From NCBI GenBank assembly GCA_037447655.1, contig JBBHKE010001258.1, positions 1 to 64,000 on the forward strand: 64,000 bases of DNA, read 5' to 3'. Shown piece by piece: positions 21,729 to 31,373 of the stretch. Made by a program: the position numbers and the translations under genes. Source of the DNA: Zygnema cylindricum. Taxonomy: Eukaryota; Streptophyta; Zygnematophyceae; Zygnematales; Zygnemataceae. Under the pieces are notes generated by a model. The model worked only from the letters and a program-made list of their open reading frames with translations. It searched no databases and was not told the DNA's origin. How positions within the stretch are numbered: the stretch's first letter is position 1; each line of letters opens with the position of its first letter.

Positions 21729-22931
21729 GTGGGACATGGAACCTCCAAAGGCACATCACCCACAGACCTCTTTTTATGGATCGTGGAATGTCGGTGTGGG
21801 GGACAATCGCAATCAGCTGCGCAACTCAACCTTGGAGCAGAGAAGGGACAAGCAAAAGCTCGCTCCACGAGACCACAACAGGAACGCCACTGGACCTCTG
21901 TCCTTCACCTCAGAGCCGTCATCGTGAACGACAACATAGGTCTTAGGATAAAATCTACAAACCCACCTCCTTCAACCGCAAATAAACTACCTCCCAGATT
22001 CGAAAATAACAGGACAACTAAAACAAGGAAGATGGAGGAACAAGCAAAGGAGGAAGAGACGCGTGACAACCAAGATTGGTTCGAAAAACATTTGGCGGAA
22101 CGTTTGGAGGATAACACGCCAAAAACGCCACAAGCGCCAGAATTTGACAAAGAAAGTGAGGAAGCAAGGTGGGGGGAAAAGGAAAATCAACCGCCAAAAC
22201 CAGGCGATTCCCCTAGTTCGTCGCCAAAAATTCAACCTCCTTCCTCCAAACCAGCAGTGATATTAGTATGGCATCTAATGCCCTACACTCTTACTCACGT
22301 GAAAACACTGGCCTCTTCCCATAACTTGCCGGAGGAAGTTCTCATCCAGGACCTCGGAAAGGAAATCCATTCACGAGGGGAGAAACACCGGGCCGATCAG
22401 GCCAGATCTGTTTTTTGGTCAGCAGACCCAAAGACCCCTATGATGGATAGGAACTACAAAACGTTATCTCTGGCGCTAATTCTCAACCTGACGGGGAATT
22501 TTAAACTCAACGGATACGGCGGGTATCAAGACGCAGTTGTCAATACAGGAGCACTCCGAAATCTAATCACCACATCGGCTTGGCAGCAAATGCCTGAAGA
22601 ACTCCGACTGGAAATCTTCCCCAGTGACATCTGCCTAAGTACTTTTAGCAGTGGGAGCCAACTGGTATACAGAAAAATCAAAGCTATGTTAATACAGTTC
22701 GCCGACGACGCAGGTCAAAAGGTCTGAATTCAGCTTCCCTTCCTGGTGGTGGAAGGTAAGCAGTTTGAGATATTATTGGGAATGGCCACCTGGACAAGGA
22801 TGAATATGGGATTAAGTGTGTGGAAGGAGCAGCTTACTGTTCGGGATCTTGAGGATCCAGAAGGAGTGAAGAAGGTGGTTCCCCTGGATATATGGAATAG
22901 GGGGAAAGATAATGCTCCCGTCGCAGGATGA
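21729..22931 (+). pseudogene. Gypsy-A aspartic protease region
   Basis: This frame differs from gag and overlaps its end. After a charged linker, LSLALILNLTGNFKLNG leads into DAVVNTGALRNLI at about 22530-22565. Here the catalytic D-T/S-G-A motif of retropepsins reads N-T-G-A, so the active-site Asp is replaced by Asn (codon AAT near 22542). The downstream flap-side sequence FLVVEGKQFEILLGMATW (about 22740-22790) follows a TGA at 22725-22727. The same frame then continues, with further stops at about 22931 and 23000, into the methyltransferase. The protease would cleave Gag-Pol, but this copy should be inactive. Confidence 0.8.
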
Positions 22932-23078
22932 TATCCCGTCAATGCCACCAACACACCTACGGAACTGCTCGCTAGCGCCACCGATATTGCAGACATAATA
23001 TAGCAATTCCATATTTCCAAGCGGTGGGAAGAGGGATACCAGAATAGGTTATTACAAATAACAAAACTTCGGCGAGAA

Positions 23079-24243
23079 GTGGACAAATCCTTGACAGTTG
23101 TTTTTGTAAACGAAAAAGAACCTCGGTTGGAATCTTCGGAAGTTCTGCCCAAAAATCAAAAATTCAATCGACAAGTGGTGTCATTATCTATCCCGGATTT
23201 TGGACTCCGGATATTATCCTTATTTTCTGGAATAAGCTCGGACCTCGAAGCTGTCTTGAAAGCTGGGCATAAAGTGGAGTCATATGTGGCCGTGGAAATT
23301 TCACTGGATGCTCGGGCCGTCAGTGAATACCGACTCCAACAACTCCACCAATTGTATCCCCAGCAACTTCCTGTATCCGCCATCTGCAGATCTCACCGAA
23401 GTGTTCCGCAAAATATAGACAATATCCTTAAGCCACATCTCGCTATGCTGGAGCAAGTAGATTTGGTGATTGCAGGATGGCCATGTCAACAAAACTCTCT
23501 AGCCGGGAAAGGCGAGGGAGATCAGGATAGCAGAAGTCGAACCTTCTTCCAGATGATCAAATTACTTTCCTGGCTGCAGCAATCCCAAGACCAACCAGTG
23601 GGGTACGTTTTGGAGAATGACCATCGGGAGATGATAAGAGAAAACAAGTCGCAAATAGCTGGAATAAGGTCAAGCAGATTCTACGAGCTCCACTTGTTTT
23701 CGATGCGGCGCAACTGGGATCCAGGGCTCACAGAGTTCGGGCGTACTGGACAAATTTGATACCTCTGTCAGTCCTGAACAAGCTCTTACAGAACCACAAA
23801 ACAGGTCCCCAGAAAACCCTGGACAAATTTTAGGGACAAGGCGGATGGCTACTCCCTTAACTAAGGCTAATCGTCCTCTGTTCTTCCAGTGCAACCAACC
23901 AGGAGCACCACGACGAGCACTGCCAGCATTGGTTTCCTTCCCCAATAGCCATGCGTATCGAGAGGGAGCGGCAGGAATGATATTTGACAGCAAAAGTGGA
24001 GTTTGGACAATGCCAACGGTGGAAGAACGAGAACAAGCCATGGGATTCCAACCAGCCAGTACGGCGGCACCAGGCATATTAGACCTCCAGAGGTGCAGCC
24101 TACTCGGACAAAGCATGGATCTAAATGCAATAACATGGATGATAAAACATTCTCTGGCCTTCTCTAGCCTACAGTCTCCGCAATCGAGGGATCGCTACCT
24201 TCAAGCTCCAAAGTTGTTAGCGGTGCAGGCCCACTTGCAGCTT
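23079..24243 (+). pseudogene. DNMT3-like C5 cytosine DNA methyltransferase domain inside Gypsy-A
   Basis: Motif I (S-adenosylmethionine binding) reads LRILSLFSGISSDLEAVL at about 23201. YVAVEIS (about 23283) fits the acidic motif II residue. Motif IV, VDLVIAGWPCQQ (about 23459-23492), holds the catalytic Cys in PCQ. RTFFQMIKLL and YVLEN (about 23605-23619) fit motifs V and VI. After a frame change just past LEN, another frame gives DAAQLGSRAHRVRAYWTNL (about 23702-23758), the motif VIII region in its DNMT3-like form. A second frame change near 23825 leads to MPTVEEREQAMGF and RCSLLGQSMDLNAITWMI (24010-24140), motifs IX and X. Total length is about 330 residues. It sits between protease and RT and shares the protease frame. 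DNMTs transfer a methyl group to C5 of cytosine. I infer capture by the element; two frameshifts inactivate this copy. Confidence 0.88.
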
Positions 24244-24535
24244 TAGGTGGGGAGGGAGGCAAGAAAAAACAATTTTTATCATCAAAATTTTCCAGTCCCA
24301 GCATTTTACCGAAATTTAAGGATTCCTCAGTGGGGGGGAGCGGATGCTCGGAGAGAGACAGCTTAGTGGAAGTTGTTAGCAGTAGCATTCTAACGGGAGA
24401 AGCTGAGGTTGACCTGCAGATAAGGATGGAATTCGATATCTCCCCCTGGGATAGACCCCCGGAGGCCAGGGCAGCGGTGGAACCAAGAAAGATGGATTGG
24501 ACCTTAGGGGAGCAGTTGGACCCTTAGCAAAAGGC
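24244..24535 (+). other. Gypsy-A linker between methyltransferase and RT
   Basis: A mostly open linker in the RT frame includes EVDLQIRMEFDISPWDRPPE and ends at a TAG near 24526. It has no recognised domain. Its position suggests spacer polyprotein sequence. Confidence 0.5.
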
Positions 24536-25634
24536 CCAGCTCTCCGACCTGTTGGAGAAGAACAAACAAGTGTTCTCCTGGTCAGACGTAGGCATCTACA
24601 AATGAACCCTTTTTCGAAACGATTTAATAGACGAGACTTCTACTGTTAGGCAGAAGCAGTACCCTCTCAGTTTCAAGGAAAAGGAGTTCATCACGGCAAA
24701 GGTACAAAATCTGGTAGAAGCAGGATTTGTTCCAAAAAGTACCGGACTCTATGGATTTGCGTCTCCAACCGTTCTCCCAACCAACAAAGACTCATCTGGG
24801 AAAACGATAGACTTTCGGATGTGTGGGGATTACCGAATGCTTAACACGGCAACTGTACCTGACCGATACCCAATGCCTACCCGGGAAGAGATTTTTGACT
24901 CGCTGGCCGGGGCCACCATTTACTCCACACTAGACATGAAGAATGGGTTCCACCAGATCGCTATGGAGCCAAAGCACCGAGAAAGGACAGCTTTTTCGGC
25001 AGGGTCCATGTTGTATGAATGGCTCTACATGCCATTCGGGCTAAAGAATGCGCCAGCCAAATTCCAACGTGCCATGGACGAGGCACTCCGGGGGATTGAT
25101 TATGCACGGTGCTATATAGACGATGTTATTATCTTCTCGAAGACATTCGAGGAACACTTGGAGCACATACAGATTGTACTCCGAGCTCTCCAAGCAACGG
25201 GCTTGAAATGTCACCCGGGTAAGGGAATTTTTGGGGTGCAGAAAATTATTTACATGGGACACGAAGTTACACCTGGGACAGTGGGTCCCCATATCGTCAA
25301 AGTTGCAGCCCTTGATGCCCTTCCCCCTCCTCAGGACGTCTTTGCACTCTGCACATTTTTAGGCCCGGCTAACTATTATCGGAGATTCATCCCTGAATTT
25401 AGCAGCCACGCTCAGCCTCTGAACCAGTTGCTGCGGAAAGACCAGGAGTGGCAGTCGACGGAGGAGCAACAGATTGCCTTCCAGTTCCTCAAGGATTCCC
25501 TGAAGCAACACCTAGTGCTCCGAATGCCTGATCACCAAAGACCCTTTCTCCTTTACACTGATTGGAGCCGGTTTGGATTGGGAGCTGTTTTAGCCCAACT
25601 AGATGATGCTGGTGCCAAATATGTGGTAGCTTAG
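24536..25634 (+). pseudogene. Gypsy-A reverse transcriptase
   Basis: The reading starts QLSDLLEKNKQVFSW (24536), meets an in-frame TGA at about 24603, and continues with PTVLPTNKDSSGKTIDFRMCGDYR. STLDMKNGFHQI (24940) is RT motif A with its Asp, FGLKNAPAKFQRAMD is the next conserved block, and YIDDVIIFS (about 25115) is the catalytic YxDD. FLGPANYYRRFIP (about 25360) is the connection block typical of Ty3/gypsy. A TAG at 25632 interrupts the RNase H start (LLYTDWSRFGLGAVL). The enzyme copies element RNA into DNA. This copy is broken only by point stops. Confidence 0.92.
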
Positions 25635-25930
25635 GCCAGTACAAGTAATAACCGAGCGGAGGGGAATTACAGCAGCTATCACGGGGAATTATTGGCGGCG
25701 GTATGGGCCATCCAACACTTCAGACCATACCTATACGGAGTCCATTTCACTCTGATCACGGATCACCAACCTCTCAAATGGATTATGGAGAACAGCAAGC
25801 TCACTGGCAAGCTCGCGAGGTGGGTGTTAATACTGCAGGAATATGACTTTGACATAATCCACCGGGCCGGAGAGATTCATGGGAATGCCGACAGACTAAA
25901 CAGAAATCCTGACCCTTCCACTAGAGATTC
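25635..25930 (+). pseudogene. Gypsy-A RNase H
   Basis: The frame continues after the TAG at 25632. YHGELLAAVWAIQHFRPYLYG carries the second acidic residue (Glu), FTLITDHQPLKWI the third (Asp), and GEIHGNADRLNRNPDP the terminal Asp block (usually NADALSR). It is the RNase H domain that follows RT in gypsy elements and removes the RNA template strand. It is open from 25692 onward. Confidence 0.88.
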
Positions 25931-25979
25931 CACCGAAGCCCGCCATGATGAGGATTGTGAAATCAGTTTGGGACTCATT

Positions 25980-27324
25980 CGAGCTTCCTCTGCCTTTATT
26001 TGGCTTCCTCAATCTGGGGGGGAAATGTCTACTTTCTCTGCAGACGTGGAGGGTCAGGCGCCTATAGGGGCCGGACGGAAAGATATTTGGAATGATCCCG
26101 ATACACTCCTATCTGTCCAACAAGGTTTCCCTCTTCCACATTTGTCAGGAGTGAAGTTATCTCGGGTGCAAACACGAATGGTGTGGGAAAGGGGCAACTT
26201 AATCCGAAAGTGGTTAGATGGGACGAGGAAAGTGGTTCCTCCCCCGGCCAACAGGGAGACTCTTATTTTTAACCTTCACCAGCAGTGTGGCCATTTTGGG
26301 CAGAAACGGACCACCTCCTTGGTCGCAGGATCGTACTAGTGGCACAAGTTGCGGACCCAAGTCAACCAGATTGTGCAAACGTGTTCCTCTTGTGACCGAG
26401 TCAAAGCAGCTTTCGACAAAAAGGGGGGTGCTCAGATTCATTCCCTTCCCATCATGGGGATGTTTTATCGGTGGTCTCTGGATCTGCTAGGTCCTCTCCC
26501 CACTAGCAGACGAGGGAACCGCTTTGTGTTGGTAATGATAAAGGATTTTTCCAAGTGGATCGAATTGGTGTTCTTACCTAGGAAGGAGTCTAAGGCAATT
26601 GCAGACACATTCTTGCAGAGAGTGCTTTCCCAATTTGGGGCCCGAGCCAAAGTTCTGACTGACCAGGGCTCCCAATTTGCGAGAGAATTCTCCAACTTGT
26701 TGGAATTTTGCCTCATCAACCACTGGTTGACCAGCCGAGACCACCCACAAGCCGACGATTTGGCCGAAAGGTGTGCAGACGGCGAAGCGGTCACTATGTA
26801 AATATGCTGTGGAATATGATCTAGGAGAGTGGGATAGAAGGGTGCTTTGGATCGCCATGGGGTACCGATTTAGCCTGCAAACATCCCTCCACTCCTACAA
26901 TCCATATTTCATTTTGTTTGGACGGCATCCCATCCTCCCCGGCGCTGCCGCTGCCCAAGGAGTGGTTCTTCCGGAGATAGACCGCATGGGAACGGTCGAA
27001 AAATTGATTGCCGACAGGGCCAAGGTATTTCACTAGGAAATGCCTTTGGCCATGGGGAACTTACAAGCAGCTCAGCACCAAGATCAACTCTGGTATTCGC
27101 AACGCCGCAGCGGGAATTTTGTCCCGCGGCAACGGCGATTTCTACACAGGGATTTCGTGTATCGGATGCAACAGAAAAACGACACTCTGGACATTTCAGC
27201 GGCGAGGGTGATTTTGAAGGTAGTGGAAGTCTCCAATAAGGGGGTCTTGACACTTGAAGGGAACGATGGGCGGAAGATCAAAGAAAATCAGATCAATGTG
27301 GCTCCCTATCACCTCCGGGGATAA
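25980..27324 (+). pseudogene. Gypsy-A integrase
   Basis: The HHCC zinc-binding part reads LHQQCGHFGQKRT (26275) and QTCSSCDRVK (26375), split by a TAG at 26337. The catalytic core shows WSLDLLGPL (first Asp, about 26480), VLTDQGSQF (second Asp, about 26655) and PQADDLAERC (Glu, about 26750; the usual Gly-Gln after HPQAD is changed). A frameshift follows at about 26790. The C-terminal part resumes in the next frame with LHSYNPYFILFGRHP and, after a TAG at 27034, FVYRMQQKNDTLDISAARVIL to 27324. No chromodomain is recognisable. Integrase joins the cDNA ends to host DNA. Confidence 0.9.
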
Positions 27325-27558
27325 GAAGACAAACCTACTTTCCACCTTACCTATTTTGTTGATCCCTCTTTGTGTTCCTCCAAATGCCTCTCATCTTCCT
27401 CCCAGAATTCAGTACTGGTCTCTGATCGATGCGACCAATGTTAGCATCAATCTTGTCTCCCCTCCTCTTGGGACCCCCGTCTTGAACCCCCTGCTCTTTG
27501 GTTCTGCGGGAACTGCGAATTGGGGGGGTAATATTTCAAAGTCTTAGTCACAATTGAC

Positions 27559-27573
27559 TAAGAGGGGGGGAAA
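27559..27573 (+). other. Gypsy-A polypurine tract
   Basis: The tract TAAGAGGGGGGGAAA lies directly before the inferred 3' LTR start. This is the position expected for the plus-strand primer of reverse transcription. Confidence 0.7.
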
Positions 27574-28852
27574 TCAAAGACCCGGCTCCACCTCTAAGGG
27601 TTTCCTCCTTTCCTCCGTCCAGGAGGGGGAAGGCGAGGGGAGAGGGGATATCTTTTCGCCCTCCCCAAGCACTCATCCCCACCTTTGCATACATGCCCAT
27701 ATGAACAAGGCGCGCATCATTGGGCACAAGCATGGTTGTGGTGAGCATTCGCATTTTGGGAAAGGTTGTTTGTAGGACTCCAATGCAAATCACCCGGGCA
27801 GTGGGCCCTCCTCTGATGTTTGCGGCACGCTCAACAACTGTCAAGATGATTTGCTTCTTAGGAACCCCTTTTATCTTACCAAGAATTCCAGGGCCCTTTT
27901 TCCTCTGTACGGTCATTAAAGTACGGGGAAAGAAGCGCACTCAGCCAGGCCAAATTATTCTATTTTCCTAACTAAACGGAACGCACTTTATTTCGCCCCT
28001 AACAGAGGTGGGACGACAAAGTTACTCCATTCCAAAGATTACCATCCTGTTAGATGTGACCAGTTGCCAACTGTCCCATTGGGGGCTACATTGTTGAAAC
28101 AAGTAACTTTTGGGATAGTCTTGTAGATTTTGCTGTTGGCTATCAGTAAGATGTTAGTTCAAGTCCACCAGCCGAATAGAGCATTTATTAATGTGAGTCA
28201 AAGTTAGGCGTTTCACGTCAATTTAGAACTTTGTTGCTCATGATTGTGTTATAGAAAACCACGTGGCTTCTAATCTAGCTGGAGATAGTTGCCTAACTTT
28301 TTGCCCCAATTGTACTACAACATGTTTTGTCTTATGTGTGTACGATAACAATTCCTGGCCGGTGATTGGCTCCTGGTATTGCTTTGACTTTTGGTACTAT
28401 CGGTAGGACAAACTTTGCTTGTATAAGGCACTTGGGGCCAAGGGAGACAGGTTGCTGTTTTAGTACTCTCTCCTGAGAAAAACCCTAGAAATTCCAGCAA
28501 ACTTTCTTGTGGAGAACTTCTGTTTTGCATGTGATTGTGACCCTATTGCCATCTTGGTTTGCATCCATCCTTTGTGGAAATCGTAGTCCGGTTGGGTGGT
28601 TGGCACCGTCTTTCCTGTTTTGGGCGGTTTGGGAACTGGTGTTTATTCGAAACCAAGAAGGGTCTTCCCGGTTCCGGGTCGCGGAAATCGAGGAGTTAAG
28701 GAGGCCTTACCTGTTCCGGGGTTTTTAGAGGGAGATTTTGTCTCCTTTTGATTGTCCACGTTACGTTTTGAGGGTAGGTTGAGCTTGCTTGCTATTATTC
28801 CACACTCTAACTTTATATCTCTATTTTTCTAAGGGCAAGGTGATATTGTTAA
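27574..28852 (+). repeat. Gypsy-A 3' LTR
   Basis: The start is set by the polypurine tract and by a second copy of the first 250 bp at 28855-29107. The end is set by the inverted LTR at 42158-43132, which matches from about 27880 up to AAGGTGATATTGTTAA. A probable promoter, GTATAAGG (28421-28428), is conserved in both copies, followed by CACTTGGGG and ACTCTCTCCTGA. The termini do not show the usual TG..CA, so the exact ends are uncertain by a few bases. Confidence 0.75.
28421..28428 (+). promoter_or_regulatory. TATA-like box in the Gypsy LTR
   Basis: GTATAAGG followed by CACTTGGGG is conserved in the inverted LTR (minus strand, about 42571-42579). It lies near the middle of the LTR, where a transcription start at the U3/R border is expected. 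Confidence 0.55.
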
Positions 28853-28854
28853 TA

Positions 28855-29107
28855 TTAAGGACAGCTCCACCTCTAAGGATTCCTCCTTTCCCAGCCAGGA
28901 GAAGGGAAGGAGAGGGGAGGATATCTTTGCGCCCTCCCAAGCCACTCCTCCTCTGCTTGCATGCATGCTCAAAGAACAAGGCGGGCAGCATTGAGCACAA
29001 ACATGGTTGTGGGGAGCAATCGCATTTTGGGGAAGGGTGTTTGCATGACTCCAATGCCAATCACCCGGGCAGTGGACCCTCCTTTGATTTTTCCAGCACG
29101 CTCGACA
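28855..29107 (+). repeat. Partial second Gypsy LTR, head-to-tail with the Gypsy-A LTR
   Basis: This segment matches 27574-27840 in the same orientation (GCTCCACCTCTAAGG, CATGGTTGTGG, GCATTTTGGG, CACCCGGGCAGTG). It begins two bases after the end of the first LTR and stops at 29107, where inverted Gypsy-B methyltransferase sequence begins. Confidence 0.75.
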
Positions 29108-29735
29108 TGTCTTCAAAACCGCTTCCAAATCAGAACTAATTCCGGAAAATAGAGATAAAATACGCAGTCCGGATTCAGGGACTGCCAATGACACCACTTG
29201 TCGATTGACTCGTTACCGGACTTGGGTCTCGAAGTATTAGACAATGGTATTGAAACGGCTTCTTTCCATGTTAAGGCTGAAATTGCCCTATCCACTCCCC
29301 GCTGGAGTTTTGCTACCTGCAATAATCTATTCTTATATTCCTCTTCCCACCGCTTAGAAGTTGGAAATTGCTAGATTTCTTAGGCGATATCTTTAGAACT
29401 GCCAAACAGTTCCGTCAGAGATGATGTAGTGTACACAGGGTAGTAACCAGACACAGGGACATTTGTCCTCCCCCGGTTTCATAATCCAAAGGAACCACCA
29501 CTTTGGTTCCTCCCGGATTTTTGGGGTCCCGGACGGTACATTGTTGTTTCCACACCCACAAACTCATATTGAGCCGGGTCTAAATGGCCATTCCTAACAG
29601 AATTTCAAATTGAGTCCCTTCCACCACCAAGAAGGGAAGCTCAATTTTCACCCGTTGGCCTCCGTCATGAGAAAACACGATCGCCATGGCCTTTATTATT
29701 CCATGGACTTGTTGACTACCGCTTTTTACGGTGCT
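29108..29735 (-). pseudogene. Gypsy-B protease-methyltransferase linker and methyltransferase motif I fragment
   Basis: Minus-strand positions 29185-29110 read GLRILSLFSGISSDLEAVLK, identical to motif I of the Gypsy-A methyltransferase. The upstream 29200-29735 sequence corresponds to Gypsy-A 22690-23150 (protease C-terminal end plus linker), with frame breaks. The domain stops abruptly at the junction with the partial LTR, so no catalytic motif is left. Confidence 0.8.
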
Positions 29736-30570
29736 TAAGCAGATATTGCTTGGGCAGATTTCGGGCTAGAGTTCCTCGGGCATTCATTGCAAAGCGGAGG
29801 TGGTAATGAGGTTGGGGAGAGCTTCGGTGTCAACCACAACGTCCTGGTTCCCCCGTACCCGTTGAGCTTAAAGTTCCCGGTCCGGTTCACTATAAGAGCC
29901 ACTGATAAGGCTTTGTAGTCCATATCCACTATACGGGTTTTACTATCGGTGGACAAAAATACTGCGGTTGGCGAAGTGGTCCTGTTTACCCCCCTCTTTC
30001 CGAAGTGGATCTCCTCCCCCAATGCCCAAATGAGGATTTCTTCAGGCAGGTTGTGGGAGGATGCTAGAGTCTTCACGTGTGTGAGGACATAGGGCATGAG
30101 GTGCCAGACTAGCCTGAAAGCCTGTTTGGAGAAAAGAAGTGTTGCTTTCGTTGAAGATGGGGATGAGTTGGGTTCCTGCAGATCTTGATCTTGTCCTTCT
30201 TTCTCACTCTCAGAGTCGTAATCCGGGATAAGAGGGGTTTGGGGAGTGTCATTCTCCGGGCATTCAACCATATATCTCTCAATCCAGTCAGATTGTCTTT
30301 TTTCTCTCTTTCCATTGACTCCTTCTCTCGCTGTTGTTTCTCGTTGTGGTAATTTTTGAAATCGTGAGGCAATTTTGGTTTGGGAGGAAGAGAAAAGGGT
30401 TGGTTGGGTTTGATTCCCAGGTCAATGTCGCTGTTCAGCATTACTTCGCGGGGAGTAAATGACAAAGGCCCTATAGCTTTCCAGTTGTGGTCCCGCTGAC
30501 CCATTTTCTGCATGTTCTGTCTTTGCATCGAGGTGGAATTGCGGAGTTGGCATCGGTTGTCTCCCACCCC
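29735..30570 (-). pseudogene. Gypsy-B protease region
   Basis: The matching linker and LVWHLMPYVLTHVKTLASSH (about 30100) parallel Gypsy-A (LVWHLMPYTLTHVKTLASSH). FKLNGYGG is followed, after a frameshift near 29850, by the active-site region, where Asp is kept but the following Gly codon of D-T-G reads Glu. A stop lies shortly downstream. This copy and Gypsy-A therefore lost the protease by different mutations. Confidence 0.8.
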
Positions 30571-30699
30571 AACATTCTAAGCTCCCGACAGAAAGGTTCA
30601 CGCATGGTGGGCATTTGGGGGTTCCAAATCCCAGCCCAATAGGTCGTCATTGTTGACACCCGCTATGCCTTAAAGCTCAAGCTCCGCGAGCTTCTGTAA

Positions 30700-31373
30700 C
30701 AACTCATGTCTCTGCTTCTAGAGTCGTTGCGCTGCCATGAGAGGAGCAGTTCGGGAAAAAGATCCCAAGCGGAGGGCAACCAACTCTACAGCCATGGCCG
30801 CCAGCTGCTGAATGAGCTGTTGTATGATGATCTCCGGCATAAGCTTGGCTGGAGCAGCCGGGGCTCGCTCAGGTCTCTCCGGTGTGGACGTAAGTTTGCG
30901 CCCCCAAGGGTAAAGAAGTTAGAGTGGGAGAGGGTTAACAACGGTTTCTCCTCCTTCACTAAACAAAGCAAATTGCATCATTTCCTTGGGTACTCCATTT
31001 TTCCGGAAACATTGCCTTTCCTTGTGCCCCAAAAAACCACAAGCTTTGCACTTGACGCCTTTCGTGGTAAATTTACTCCAGATTTCGTTGGAGATTTGAA
31101 CATCATCAAACTTTGGGAGTTTGATTTGCCGCAACTGTGATTTGGACATCTTAGAGGTTTCGCTCCGAGGAGTGGGGCGGTAAGTCTCCCTCGTTACCGG
31201 TGTCTTATCCTCTCCCCTCCCTCCCTTAAGCCTTTCTTGTTGTTTCAAGGTCCTTTCTCAAAGTTCTTTCTCCCATTCCTTGAGTTTCAAAGCCAATTCT
31301 GGTCTAAGTTTCCTGGTGCAGTGCTTCCACCCATGACTCGGTTGCTGACAATTCATGCAATTATAGAGGAATA
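30700..31373 (-). pseudogene. Gypsy-B gag C-terminal part with two zinc knuckles
   Basis: Minus-strand reading gives CMNCQQPSHGWKHC (about 31355-31315), a complete CX2CX4HX4C knuckle, and CKACGFLGHKERQC (about 31050), a second complete one. A TGA at 31258 interrupts the linker between them (EKEL, stop, ERTLKQQERLKGG). The upstream part is displaced by Copia-2; the gag reading resumes at 37734 on the far side of that insertion. Confidence 0.85.
31369..31373. repeat. Copia-2 target-site duplication, left (GAATA)
   Basis: GAATA directly precedes the Copia-2 left LTR and recurs at 37729-37733 just after the right LTR. Removing the element and one copy rejoins the Gypsy-B gag sequence in the register seen in Gypsy-A. 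Confidence 0.9.

Larger units (their letters stand above)
19781..28852 (+). mobile_element. Gypsy-A: Ty3/gypsy LTR retrotransposon carrying a cytosine methyltransferase
   Basis: Domain order on the plus strand is gag, aspartic protease, C5 cytosine methyltransferase, reverse transcriptase, RNase H, integrase, polypurine tract and 3' LTR. RT before integrase identifies the gypsy group. The 5' LTR was not found, so the left limit is only approximate and the element is 5'-truncated or too diverged there. Multiple stops and frameshifts make it non-functional. A related inverted element, Gypsy-B, shares gag, protease, the methyltransferase start and the LTR. No chromodomain is evident after the integrase. 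Confidence 0.9.
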
